Source: Paenibacillus hamazuiensis (GTDB taxonomy: Bacteria; Bacillota; Bacilli; Paenibacillales; NBRC-103111). Taken from it: 64,000 nt of DNA. Of this stretch, positions 36,008-45,258 are shown one piece after another (positions within the stretch are counted from its first letter, which is position 1; each line of letters begins with the position of its first letter). The DNA lies in contig NZ_JALRMO010000001.1 in NCBI RefSeq assembly GCF_023276405.1, positions 6,907,501 through 6,971,500 on the forward strand, given 5' to 3'. Position numbers and translations under genes: made by a program. A model generated the notes under the pieces. That model did not search any database and was not told the DNA's origin. It saw nothing but the letters and a program-made list of their open reading frames with translations.

Positions 36008-38080
36008 TTGATCCATCGTTATCTGGATTGGAACCGCAAATTGATGAGACCGCTGTGGTGGCTCGTCATTATCGGCATGCTGGCCTCTCTCGGCATCGCC
36101 TATGAAAGGGTAGAAACCGAACAAAAATCCGCCCGCAAAGTCGAGTTTGTCTTCGACTACCGGGATTTGCTGGAAATTTCCGATTTGCAGCCGGACCCGC
36201 AAAAATTCGTCAACGATCAATTGACCCAAATGAAGGCGGCGGGAATTCATTCCTTGGCGGTGTACGAGTCGACGTTGTCCGAATTCCGGCTGAGCCGGCG
36301 AATTGAGGTATATTCCACGCACGAAGCGACCGCGCTCACGCAAAGTCCGATATCGCCGAACGAAAACTTTACGTACATCCTGTTTGCAGATAAAACGGCC
36401 CAGCAGAGGCTGCAGCCGCTCATCGAGAATACGTTCAGCAGCTTGAAGGTGGGCATGCGTCCGTGGAGCTTCAAAAACCAGCAGGGCATGATCATTGAAA
36501 TGGGCATGGAAGAAGCGATGCTCAAAACGATGGATCCGGATCCGATCACCTTGCAGATGCTGAAGGATAAAGGCTTCCAGATCGTCGTGCGGATGTCGAA
36601 CCGCAGACCTTTTGACGCGGCCAATATGGACAAGCTGCTTGCCCAGCTGAAAAGCTTCGGCGTAAAGCGGTTCATCATCGATGGAGAAACGGTGCCCGGC
36701 TTTGTCAACGATAAAAACTTCGAAAACATCGACACAATGGCCGAGTTGATGAAGAAGTACAACATGGGCCTGGCCGCCATTGAACTGCTGAAAGCACCGC
36801 AGCGCGGCTTCAACCGCCTCGCTAAAAACATTAATTACGATGTCGTCCGACTGCATTCGTTTACGGAACAGGACGGCCAGAAGCTGACGGAAAATTTGAC
36901 GGAAGCGGAGCTGGCGGATCGTGTTCAAGGGGTCGCCGACCGCTTTGTACTGGCCGTGAAAGACCGCAACATCCGCATGGTATTTTTGAACGCCCGGGCC
37001 GTCAAAAACGCCGACAAAGGAAAGATTTTGAACCCGCTCGAGCCGCTGTACAAAAGCTTGGAAGGCCCCGACGGGGCGCTCGAACGCATTGAAAATGCCG
37101 GCTACTCGTTTGGTATCGCGGAGCGTTTCTGGCCGTTCCATTCGGTATGGCAAAAGGCGGCGAAAGGGCTGCTGTGGGCCGGAGCCGTCGCTTTGATTGC
37201 GCTGACGGCATCGTATTTTATACCGGAGATGACGTTGGCATTGTTTGTGCTCGGCATGATCGGCTCCGCGGGGCTGCTCGTTCTGTCCCAAAGCTTGTTT
37301 GCGCAAGGGCTCGCTCTCGGAGCGGGGGTATGCGCTCCGAGTCTGGCGATGATGTTTGCTGTCCGTGCTGCCAAAGAGCGGAATAAAGCGGCTCGAGGAG
37401 GGGGACGCGTCTCCTCGTCCGCCGCATTTGCCATTCTCCTTCTCTTACGAACGGTGGGTATCTCTTTGATCGGCGCGTTATTTATCATTGGCTTGCTCAA
37501 TCAGATTACGTATTCGCTCGTCCTGGAGCAATTCAGAGGAGTCAGCGCCGTTCATTTGATTCCAATCGTCGTAGTCGTGATTTATTATTTGTTTTTCAGC
37601 GAGACTTCGACCTATAAGGAAAAATGGGCCCAGGTCCGCAAGCTGCTCACTTCCTATATCAGCGTTGTATGGGTGCTGTGCGCTGCGGTCATCGTCGGGG
37701 CAGGCCTGTATTACTTGTCCCGTACCGGCAATGAGGGACAAGCTTCGGCTATCGAGAAGCTTTTCCGCTCCTTCCTGGAAAATACGCTCGGCGTCCGTCC
37801 GCGGACGAAGGAGTTTTTGTTTGCGCATCCGCTGTTCCTGCTCGGCGGCTTTCTGGCTGCCCGCTATCGCGGTGCATTGATCCTGATCTTGCTCGGCGTC
37901 ATCGGGCAAGCTTCGATCGTAGATACGTTTTGTCATCTGCATACCCCCATTTTGATCTCGCTGACCCGAGTCGTATATGGGATTACGTTCGGTGCCCTTA
38001 TCGGTTACGCGGCGATCATCGTTTGGGAAATCGTAGCGAGGAGATGGCGCGCATGGGCAAAAACAACCGCATCACGTTAG
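36008..38080 (+). CDS. DUF5693 multi-pass membrane protein
   Basis: A 690-residue protein. One membrane helix near the N-terminus (about 15-33) is followed by a large outside domain (about 35-380), then about eight more helices to the end. This is the architecture of the DUF5693 family found directly upstream of csaB in Paenibacillaceae and clostridia. Function unknown; the context suggests a role in export or modification of the pyruvylated wall polymer. The start is uncertain: GTG at 35999 lies in the site AGATAGGAGTG, so TTG at 36008 (MIHRYLDWNR) is preferred. Its 3' end overlaps csaB by 28 bases. Confidence 0.83.
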   Translation: MIHRYLDWNRKLMRPLWWLVIIGMLASLGIAYERVETEQKSARKVEFVFDYRDLLEISDLQPDPQKFVNDQLTQMKAAGIHSLAVYESTLSEFRLSRRIEVYSTHEATALTQSPISPNENFTYILFADKTAQQRLQPLIENTFSSLKVGMRPWSFKNQQGMIIEMGMEEAMLKTMDPDPITLQMLKDKGFQIVVRMSNRRPFDAANMDKLLAQLKSFGVKRFIIDGETVPGFVNDKNFENIDTMAELMKKYNMGLAAIELLKAPQRGFNRLAKNINYDVVRLHSFTEQDGQKLTENLTEAELADRVQGVADRFVLAVKDRNIRMVFLNARAVKNADKGKILNPLEPLYKSLEGPDGALERIENAGYSFGIAERFWPFHSVWQKAAKGLLWAGAVALIALTASYFIPEMTLALFVLGMIGSAGLLVLSQSLFAQGLALGAGVCAPSLAMMFAVRAAKERNKAARGGGRVSSSAAFAILLLLRTVGISLIGALFIIGLLNQITYSLVLEQFRGVSAVHLIPIVVVVIYYLFFSETSTYKEKWAQVRKLLTSYISVVWVLCAAVIVGAGLYYLSRTGNEGQASAIEKLFRSFLENTLGVRPRTKEFLFAHPLFLLGGFLAARYRGALILILLGVIGQASIVDTFCHLHTPILISLTRVVYGITFGALIGYAAIIVWEIVARRWRAWAKTTASR

Positions 38081-39189
38081 CCCTCTCCGGTTATTACGGC
38101 TTTGACAACAGTGGCGACGAAGCCGTACTGCAGTCGATCCTGCTCGCTTTGGAGGAGCAGGGTCGCGCTCACGACTTGCAGTTCGACCCGGTCGTATTGT
38201 CGATCGACCCGGCTAAAACAAGCCGGGCCTACGGCGTACGGGCTGTTCACCGCATGAAGCCGGGCGCGGTGTTCGGCGCCCTCCGCGAGGCGGACGGCCT
38301 GATCAGCGGCGGCGGCAGCTTGCTGCAGGACGAAACGAGCAGCAAGACGATTCCGTACTACCTGGCTGTTCTTAAGCTCGCGCAATGGCTGGGCAAGCCG
38401 ACGTTCGTCTATTCGCAGGGCATCGGTCCGGTCCACCGCAAAATGTTTTATCCGTGGATCCGCGGCACGTTCCGTAAGTGCAAGTATATTTCGGTGCGCG
38501 ATGCCGAGTCTGCCGAGCTGCTTCGCGAAACCGGACTTTCCGGTGACAGTATTCATGTTGTGCCCGATCCGGTCATGGGGCTCAAGCTGCGGGATGGCGC
38601 AGAGCCGCCGGCACGAGCGGATGCCGGATCCGCCGGTACCCGTTTGCCAGTGATAGGCGTCTCCGTCCGTTTCTGGAATCCGGACCGTACGGAGCTGGAC
38701 GCTTTGGCGGAAGCGCTGACCCACATGCTGGACAGCCAGCCTATGGAGCTGCGGTTTTTGCCATTCCACCTGCCTTCCGACGAAGTTGCTTCCCGGCACG
38801 TCATTCAGAGAATGGGCGACAAATACAAGCAGCAAATAACGGTTATTCCGGATGCCTTTCATCCGCAGGACATGTTAGCCGAAGTGAGCCGGTGCGATTT
38901 GCTGATCGGGATGAGGCTTCACTCCTTGATTTATGCAGCCGGACAATATGTTCCGATGATCGGCATATCGTACGACCCGAAGATCGACCAGTTTTTGAAC
39001 CGGCTTCAGATGCAAGCGGCGGCCTCCACCAAGCTGCTTCACCCCGGAACGTTCGCCCGGCATGCTCTTGACCTTCTGGAAGCAAGGCAGCAGTGGCGGC
39101 AGGAGAAGAAGGAAGCAATCGAACGGCTGAAAGCTGAAGCCGGGGAGCCGGCGCGGCGCATCGCGTTTTTTTTCAAAACCTCGGGCTGA
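38053..39189 (+). CDS. csaB: Polysaccharide pyruvyl transferase CsaB
   Basis: Adds pyruvate ketals to the secondary cell wall polymer, the modification recognised by SLH domains. It has 378 residues. N-terminal SGYYGFDNSGDEAVLQSIL, the middle stretch ISGGGSLLQDETSSKTIPYY, and IGMRLHSLIYAAGQYVP near the end are CsaB hallmarks. Two nearby ATGs exist; 38053 is chosen because GCGAGGAG lies 9 bases upstream, while 38044 sits on that site. The translational overlap with the DUF5693 gene suggests joint production. It is the functional link between wall synthesis and the SLH proteins at 22833, 40785 and 45259. Confidence 0.95.
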   Translation: MGKNNRITLALSGYYGFDNSGDEAVLQSILLALEEQGRAHDLQFDPVVLSIDPAKTSRAYGVRAVHRMKPGAVFGALREADGLISGGGSLLQDETSSKTIPYYLAVLKLAQWLGKPTFVYSQGIGPVHRKMFYPWIRGTFRKCKYISVRDAESAELLRETGLSGDSIHVVPDPVMGLKLRDGAEPPARADAGSAGTRLPVIGVSVRFWNPDRTELDALAEALTHMLDSQPMELRFLPFHLPSDEVASRHVIQRMGDKYKQQITVIPDAFHPQDMLAEVSRCDLLIGMRLHSLIYAAGQYVPMIGISYDPKIDQFLNRLQMQAAASTKLLHPGTFARHALDLLEARQQWRQEKKEAIERLKAEAGEPARRIAFFFKTSG

Positions 39190-39438
39190 AATTGGATAAA
39201 CAAGAACCGTCCACCGCAAAATAATAAAACATAAACCTTCTCATAGGAACTCCCTGCACCTGAAATACGCAGTGAATCCCATTCGTGAAAAGAGAGAGTT
39301 CTTAAAGCAAGCTTCCCATTTTGAAAATCGCCCGAAAACCGGGAAATTTACTGAATTTCACGATGGTTTTCCCCGGCGTTTGAGAGTATAATTGAAAGTG
39401 CTGGGTTTGCATAGAGAAAAAGGGGTTGTGGACATAGA

Positions 39439-40542
39439 ATGAATATGTTGTACGTGGTCGGGTTTATAGCTGCTTGTCTGATCGCATTGCTGCTGACTCC
39501 GTTTGTCAAGCGATTTGCTTTCTGGGTGGGCGCTGTCGATGCGCCGAATCAGCGAAAGGTACATACCCGTATCATGCCGCGTCTGGGCGGGTTGGCGATT
39601 TTTCTCGCTTTCGTTGGAGCATATTTTATCATTTCACCGGCTATCGAAACGCATAAGTCCGACGTCGCCGTCGGCTTATTGGTGGGCGGCGCGATCGTTG
39701 TGTTGGTCGGCGCGCTGGACGACAGGTTCGATTTGTCTCCTAAAGTGAAGCTGCTCGGACAAATCCTGGCGGCATGCGTCGTCGTTTACTCCGGAGTCGT
39801 GATCGACCTCGTTAATGTGCCTTTTGGCGATATGACCATTTCGCTGACTTGGCTTGCCGTACCGCTCACCATTCTCTGGATCGTCGGCGTAACGAACGCC
39901 ATCAACCTGATTGACGGGCTGGACGGCTTGTCCGCCGGTGTCTCGGGAATTGCCACCGCCACCATAATGGTGCTCGCTTTGATGATGGGCAACGTAACGG
40001 TAGTGCTGCTAAGCGTTATTTTGCTCGGCAGCATCGTTGGCTTTTTATTTTTCAACTTTCATCCGGCGAAAATTTTTATGGGGGATTCCGGGGCTTTATT
40101 CCTCGGTTTTAGCTTGGCCACTTTGTCGATCCTCGGCTTTAAACAAGCCACGGTCGTGTCCTTATTGATACCGGTTATGATTTTGGGCGTTCCGCTCTCG
40201 GATACGTTTTTCGCCATCATGCGCCGCTGGGTTAACAAGATGCCTATTTCCGCAGCGGACAAAAGCCATCTCCATCACTGCTTGCTGCAGCTTGGTCTGA
40301 GCCACCGGCAAACGGTGCTCGTCATTTATGGCATTTCGCTCATTTTCGGCCTATGCTCCGTGCTTTTTGCGCAAATTCAGGACACCTTATGGGCTATGGT
40401 CATTTTGATCGCTATTCTGCTCAGCGTCATGGTCGTCGGCGCTGAAGCGATCGGCATTATCAGCAAAAGCCGCAAGCCGGTTTTGCAGTTTTTGCAGAAG
40501 CTGGCCAAAATGGTACAGGTCAGCTCTCGCGTTTCCAAATAA
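39439..40542 (+). CDS. tagO: Undecaprenyl-phosphate GlcNAc-1-phosphate transferase
   Basis: Membrane enzyme of 367 residues with about eleven helices that starts wall teichoic acid or secondary polymer synthesis on undecaprenyl phosphate (WecA/TagO, MraY superfamily). Motifs: PNQRKVHTRIMPRLGG, the Asp-rich NAINLIDGLDGLSAG and FMGDSGALFLGF. ATG follows AAAAAGGGGTTGTGGACATAGA. A TATAAT at 39387-39392 probably drives it. In Paenibacillus alvei tagO and csaB also lie near S-layer genes (from memory). Confidence 0.94.
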   Translation: MNMLYVVGFIAACLIALLLTPFVKRFAFWVGAVDAPNQRKVHTRIMPRLGGLAIFLAFVGAYFIISPAIETHKSDVAVGLLVGGAIVVLVGALDDRFDLSPKVKLLGQILAACVVVYSGVVIDLVNVPFGDMTISLTWLAVPLTILWIVGVTNAINLIDGLDGLSAGVSGIATATIMVLALMMGNVTVVLLSVILLGSIVGFLFFNFHPAKIFMGDSGALFLGFSLATLSILGFKQATVVSLLIPVMILGVPLSDTFFAIMRRWVNKMPISAADKSHLHHCLLQLGLSHRQTVLVIYGISLIFGLCSVLFAQIQDTLWAMVILIAILLSVMVVGAEAIGIISKSRKPVLQFLQKLAKMVQVSSRVSK

Positions 40543-40557
40543 GCTTGGTTTGCCGGC

Positions 40558-40590
40558 AATTCCAACCTCTTCGGGTTGGAATTTTTTTGT
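40558..40590 (+). terminator. Intrinsic terminator after tagO
   Basis: AATTCCAACC pairs with GGTTGGAATT around TCTTCG, running into seven Ts. Confidence 0.9.
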
Positions 40591-40700
40591 TTTGCATAAA
40601 TTGACATGTTTCTCTAAAAAATCGCACGGCGTTTACCGATAATTAAAGTACTTGCAACTTTTTTTGGAACACCAGGCTTATTCATGTAACAAATTTACGC

Positions 40701-40736
40701 AAGGGAGGTAGCTTTTTGTTTTACCAATGGTTGTAG
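40701..40736 (+). CDS. Possible six-codon leader peptide
   Basis: AAGGGAGGT (40701-40709), as good a ribosome site as any in the window, is followed 6 bases later by TTG and an open frame reading MFYQWL then TAG. It ends 48 bases before the SLH-protein start, with a small palindrome ATGTATcaATACAT directly before that gene's own ribosome site. It could be a leader peptide, or chance. Too short to judge by coding signal. Confidence 0.3.
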   Translation, partial: KGGSFLFYQWL

Positions 40737-40784
40737 AAGCAGCACATACATAATGTATCAATACATATCAAGGAGGAATCCATC

Positions 40785-43700
40785 TTGAAGCGCTTCTCAA
40801 GCAAATGGACAAGCTTGGCGATTATTATCGCGATGCTCGTCGGTATACTGCCGCCGGCGACGGCTTTTGCGGAGACCCAACTGATCATCAACGGGATCAC
40901 GTATGTCGATTACAATCCGCCGGGGCCAAGCGATCCGGTTGATCATTTGACGGTTAACCCGCTGACTTTGTCCGTGACTTACCCGACACTGGACATTCCG
41001 GATGATCAAATCACGAATGTATTTTACGAAGTATTCAATGCAACGACAGGAGCTACGGAAGTCAATAACACCAATAAAGCGGTGAAGAGTACCGCAAATA
41101 CGGGTGAATTGGTTTTCAATAACATCAACTTATCCGAAGGACTTAATAGGATTACGGTAAAATATCAATCGTCCACCGTATCGGCTTCTAAGCCGGCTTG
41201 GGTCTACTTCACGGCGGTTACGAACATTTCGAACCTTAAAGTGAATGGGGTCGACTTTGTCGACGATATGATGTATCCGACGCAAGCTCCTTATACCGGA
41301 CTGTCCATTACCGGTACCGCCAGCAACGCCTCTCAGCTGCAGGCAACCGTAAGGGGCATCGTATATGACCCGGTTTCATTTTCCCGGGGTAATTTTACAT
41401 TTGTAACCAATACCGGCCGTTCCACCGGTTTGAACTTTTCTCCAGGGGATAACTTGATCACATTTATTGCGAAAAACACTACCAATTATTATAAGGTAGA
41501 AAAATCTTTTATTTATGATGACGGCAAGGCGTTTGCTTATAAGGCGAATATCAGGCAGAAGGATCCGACTGATACTACAGCATATGAGAAGCTTGCAACC
41601 TCTCCGAGTTTGAGCAACAGCAGCGGAGCTACAACCACCGATGTAACGGTGAAAGCCAGCTTGAAAAATCCGATCAATACGAGTACATCCGCTCGTCAAT
41701 ATGTTTATGCCGATGTATTTACATTAAATACCAACAACAACTATATGGTTCGCTTGAACTTGATGGACGGAAGCTCGCAGCAGTTCGTGAACGGCTCGCC
41801 GGGAGTCGATGCTGCGAAGCAAGTTTCGTTCGCTTTGGACAATACGGCAAGCACATCCAACTATGACGTATCGAACTTGCTGGTGGATCTGCCGACGGAC
41901 AACAATGCATTGAATCAGCAATTTATCGTTCGGTTTTATACCGATTTAACGTTCAGAACCTTCGTAGAATCCAGATACGATTTCTCGTTCCAACAATATG
42001 ACCGCCCGGCGGTTGCATATGTAGAAAGAGTGATCGGCGGCGTAACGACAAAACTAAACAACACCGGAGTCACGCAGATCAACTCACTTCCTGCGGACTT
42101 GAATATTTATGTCAATTCGCCGACAACCTATGTAAAGGTGAAGCTGAACGGAGTGGACTACAATGATAACGTTGGTGGTCATGCCGCAGCTGACGACCCT
42201 TCCCAAGGTAAGGTTTATGCGGTTGAACAGAACCCTGCTCTTCAAGTTAAGGACGATAAAGGCAATATAAAAGTGCCAATTACATTGCAGGGAATTCCGG
42301 ATGGGGCCATTAAGGTGCAAGTGGTTCCATATACCGGAGCGTTGGGCTCGCTTTCGAGATATCCGGCCGGCCAAAAAAATTATGATATCACCTTATTCGG
42401 CTCGCCGTACGTCATCTTGTCCAATATTTATAACGGCATGAGCGTCAAATCGTTAAGCGAATTATATTGTGGATCGACGCCGGTAGGACCATGTATCGAA
42501 GGACGGTTTGTCAACTTTACACCAGCCGATTACGACGCTGTCGTTAGCATTAACGGCAAGGAGCTTAAGCCGGTAACGCTAGATGGCGCAGGGAATTTTA
42601 AAATCACCGATTTTAAGGATAAAGACAACAATGACATACCAAACCTTTTCGCCGATGGAAAGAAGACGATTAAAGTTTCCATTTATCGGAAAAACGCGTC
42701 CGGTACCAGGCAGCTCGTGACGGAAACGAGTGTTGATATTTTCGTATTCAGCCAACAGGTCCCGGTTATTCAAGCGTTCGAACCGAAGGATAATACGAAA
42801 TTTAAGCCCGGAGCCAATCCGGACACGTATGTGACGGACGAAACCGAAGTTGTACTGACGGGCTCTATATTAAATGCCGATATTGCATCAGGGCAATATA
42901 CAATCACATATAATCAAGTTGGCTCGACGACCCAGGTTGTTTTGAAAACGGCGGGAACGGATTTCCCCGTTTACACGGGAATGTCGCCGCAAACGTTTGA
43001 AACCAAAAAGATACCGCTGCCGAAATATGGCGATTATACATTCCGTTTGGATGCGAAAACCGGCAACGGAAGCGTAAGCAAAACCATCACCATTTCGCGG
43101 CAGGCAACGCCATACATTATTATGTACCCGCCTGTCTTTACGAACGAAACCGGAAATGTGCAAGCAAATATCAATAAAAATTTCCAGGAAATTTTGATCC
43201 GTGCAGACGGGGCAGATAATATCGTATTTGGCAAGGATACGGTCTTGAAAAGCCAAGACTATACGAATATGGACGTTTTTAAATATGAAGCCAAGCAGCT
43301 CAAGGCTGGACAAAACTCGATTAAATTTACAATTAACCGAGGAACGACCAAACAATCCGGAACGTTGATTTTAAACAATGTGGATACGGCGATCGAAGGT
43401 GCGCAGGCTAAGCTTAATATCGCAAACAAGATGAAGGTATTTGGCGGCGACCTGGAGATCAGCTTCCCTAAGGATACCAAGTTAATGAGAAACGACATGA
43501 ATCCGGCCAACCAGTTTGTATCGGCGGATCGAGATTTGTTCTTCGGCATAGCTTCCTTGTCGGACTACGGTGCCGTAGATAAATCAGAAGATGCGAATGG
43601 CGACGACATTGAAGATTTAAACGACGGGGCATCGAGGGATAAATTCAATGACGCGGCGATTGATCGATTCAAGCCTGCCAGTAAGCTGTTCTGGGTGGAT

Positions 43701-44726
43701 GGCGGAACTATACCCGATCCAACCAGTACGACGGTTGATCTGAAGGATGCACTTCAGGGCAGCGGAACATTGCCGTTGCCGAGAAGCGGAGTCGAATATT
43801 ATTCCAGAGATTTCGAGGACACCGTCATTCCGAATAAACAAGGGACTATTACCCTTAAATATGATCCAAGCATTCGCGGCGATTCCTGGAAGTATTTATC
43901 TATTTTCGAATTGACTTTTGTAGAAAAGGAAAACGGGGAAGACGACCCGCCTGAAATGAAATGGAAAAATCTTGGAGGCAAAATCGATACAAGTAAAAAT
44001 ACGATAACGGCAACTTTCGATAAGTTTGGCTACTTTATGGTCATGTATATGTATGATAGCTTTGATGATGTCAGAGACCATGCGTGGGCCAGGGATGACC
44101 TCGATATGCTGTATTCCAGATTTATCATGATGAATAAGTCGCCGGGCGATTTTTTACCGAATGATGCCATATCCAGAGGGGAATTCGTCACCATGCTGGT
44201 GAAAATATATGATATTCCCCTGGAAAACCGGGATACGACAAACCGTTCGGCGGATCCTCAAGATCCTTCCTCCAAGGGTACCTTCAGTGATGTGCAGCGA
44301 GGGGAAAATTTGCTTAATAGCAACGGGCTCTATGATTTTGTTCACATTGAGGCGGCCGCAAGAGCGGGGATCGTACGCGGAACCGATTCCGGTGCGTTTC
44401 TTCCCGGTGAATCCATCAAACGGAAGGACGCCGCGCAAATGCTGGCGAGGGCAGCCAATTTGAAGTTGAACAACAATATCACGAATTCCATTGCGGCATT
44501 AACGAAGCAGTTCACAGATGCTCCTGCGCTGGCAGCCAGCGACCGCTATGCGGTTCCTGCAGTCGAAGCTGTAGTGAAGGCCGGATTTATGCAAGGGATC
44601 GAGAATAGTTTGCTCCCCGGACAGAAGAAGGCGACATACCGGTTCGAGCCGGAACTTCCCATGACCCGGGCCGAAGCGGCTGTCATTGCGACAAGAATAT
44701 TAAGACAGCTGAAGAAAATCCCTTAA
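40785..44726 (+). CDS. Large secreted surface protein with three C-terminal SLH domains
   Basis: A 1313-residue exported protein. The signal peptide spans about 1-29 (basic MKRFSSK, hydrophobic core, ATAFAET site). A long region of beta-rich, Asn/Thr-rich repeats (about 30-1085) looks like successive Ig-like modules. An acidic loop DANGDDIEDLNDG near residue 935 might bind calcium. Three SLH domains fill about 1090-1313 (YDSFDDVRDHAW, GTFSDVQRG, RFEPELPMTRAEAA). The start is TTG with a perfect AAGGAGGAA. Base composition is more AT-rich than its neighbours. Size, C-terminal SLH placement and the spot after csaB-tagO recall SlhA of Paenibacillus alvei, which affects biofilm and swarming (from memory). 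That equivalence is inferred. Confidence 0.9.
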   Translation: MKRFSSKWTSLAIIIAMLVGILPPATAFAETQLIINGITYVDYNPPGPSDPVDHLTVNPLTLSVTYPTLDIPDDQITNVFYEVFNATTGATEVNNTNKAVKSTANTGELVFNNINLSEGLNRITVKYQSSTVSASKPAWVYFTAVTNISNLKVNGVDFVDDMMYPTQAPYTGLSITGTASNASQLQATVRGIVYDPVSFSRGNFTFVTNTGRSTGLNFSPGDNLITFIAKNTTNYYKVEKSFIYDDGKAFAYKANIRQKDPTDTTAYEKLATSPSLSNSSGATTTDVTVKASLKNPINTSTSARQYVYADVFTLNTNNNYMVRLNLMDGSSQQFVNGSPGVDAAKQVSFALDNTASTSNYDVSNLLVDLPTDNNALNQQFIVRFYTDLTFRTFVESRYDFSFQQYDRPAVAYVERVIGGVTTKLNNTGVTQINSLPADLNIYVNSPTTYVKVKLNGVDYNDNVGGHAAADDPSQGKVYAVEQNPALQVKDDKGNIKVPITLQGIPDGAIKVQVVPYTGALGSLSRYPAGQKNYDITLFGSPYVILSNIYNGMSVKSLSELYCGSTPVGPCIEGRFVNFTPADYDAVVSINGKELKPVTLDGAGNFKITDFKDKDNNDIPNLFADGKKTIKVSIYRKNASGTRQLVTETSVDIFVFSQQVPVIQAFEPKDNTKFKPGANPDTYVTDETEVVLTGSILNADIASGQYTITYNQVGSTTQVVLKTAGTDFPVYTGMSPQTFETKKIPLPKYGDYTFRLDAKTGNGSVSKTITISRQATPYIIMYPPVFTNETGNVQANINKNFQEILIRADGADNIVFGKDTVLKSQDYTNMDVFKYEAKQLKAGQNSIKFTINRGTTKQSGTLILNNVDTAIEGAQAKLNIANKMKVFGGDLEISFPKDTKLMRNDMNPANQFVSADRDLFFGIASLSDYGAVDKSEDANGDDIEDLNDGASRDKFNDAAIDRFKPASKLFWVDGGTIPDPTSTTVDLKDALQGSGTLPLPRSGVEYYSRDFEDTVIPNKQGTITLKYDPSIRGDSWKYLSIFELTFVEKENGEDDPPEMKWKNLGGKIDTSKNTITATFDKFGYFMVMYMYDSFDDVRDHAWARDDLDMLYSRFIMMNKSPGDFLPNDAISRGEFVTMLVKIYDIPLENRDTTNRSADPQDPSSKGTFSDVQRGENLLNSNGLYDFVHIEAAARAGIVRGTDSGAFLPGESIKRKDAAQMLARAANLKLNNNITNSIAALTKQFTDAPALAASDRYAVPAVEAVVKAGFMQGIENSLLPGQKKATYRFEPELPMTRAEAAVIATRILRQLKKIP

Positions 44727-44732
44727 TATGAC

Positions 44733-44774
44733 ATAAAACCTCCGCCGATCACTCAGATTGGCGGGGGTTTTATA
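44733..44774 (+). terminator. Intrinsic terminator after the SLH protein
   Basis: ATAAAACCTCCGCCGAT pairs with ATTGGCGGGGGTTTTAT around CACTCAG (a few G-T pairs), with T-rich 3' arm. Confidence 0.85.
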
Positions 44775-44902
44775 CTTGGAGTGATGGAAAATTATAAGTA
44801 ATGACGCAAGTGATATATCATTGTATACTAAAACTCGTGGAAGAACGATATACGGGTCGGATAGATACAAACCCCTCGAATATCGCGTCGCCTAAGTTGA
44901 GC

Positions 44903-45034
44903 GAAAAAACTTCAAAAAAGTTTTTTCAAAGCGCGCAACTTTTTATGAAACGCAGCGTTTAATACATTGAAAAACAAACAGAAAGAGTTAATACCCATGG
45001 TTCTCATGGATAATATTCACAAAATTAACTCTTT
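44903..45034 (+). promoter_or_regulatory. Inverted repeats upstream of the S-layer promoters
   Basis: A first hairpin (44903-44927) pairs GAAAAAACT with AGTTTTTTC. A second, larger inverted repeat pairs AAAGAGTTAAT (44982-44992) with ATTAACTCTTT (45024-45034), 11 perfect bases, with a small inner hairpin CCATGgttctCATGG. The right arm overlaps the -35 of promoter P1, so an operator is possible. The rest of 44775-44902 shows no gene or clear signal. Confidence 0.5.
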
Positions 45035-45060
45035 ACCTCGCTAGTACGCCAGTGTATAAT
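45032..45060 (+). promoter_or_regulatory. S-layer gene promoter P1
   Basis: TTTACC (45032-45037), a 17-bp spacer and a perfect TATAAT (45055-45060). Transcription would give a leader of about 190 bases before the main start codon. Confidence 0.65.
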
Positions 45061-45117
45061 GGTTAAGGGCGCGCGAGGCTCTTGTTTCCCATTTCTAGTT
45101 TACTAGTTTCTGCGGCC

Positions 45118-45146
45118 TTGAGCTCGCAGACTTCAAAAATTATAAT
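45118..45146 (+). promoter_or_regulatory. S-layer gene promoter P2
   Basis: TTGAGC (45118-45123), a 17-bp spacer and a perfect TATAAT (45141-45146). A third TATAAT at 45196-45201 has no -35 partner. Confidence 0.55.
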
Positions 45147-45258
45147 TTCGCTCAACTCTGGAAAGGGGGTGACTCGGCTAATGAGGGAATCGAGCTATAA
45201 TTTTTCTACACAAAACTCTCAACAACCGAAAGATATTCGAGGAGGAGAAAAAAAGGTT

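Noticed and set aside
45082-45180. S-layer protein start at 45082
   Set aside because: This stretch holds promoter P2 and has no ribosome site; credible starts are 45181 and 45259.
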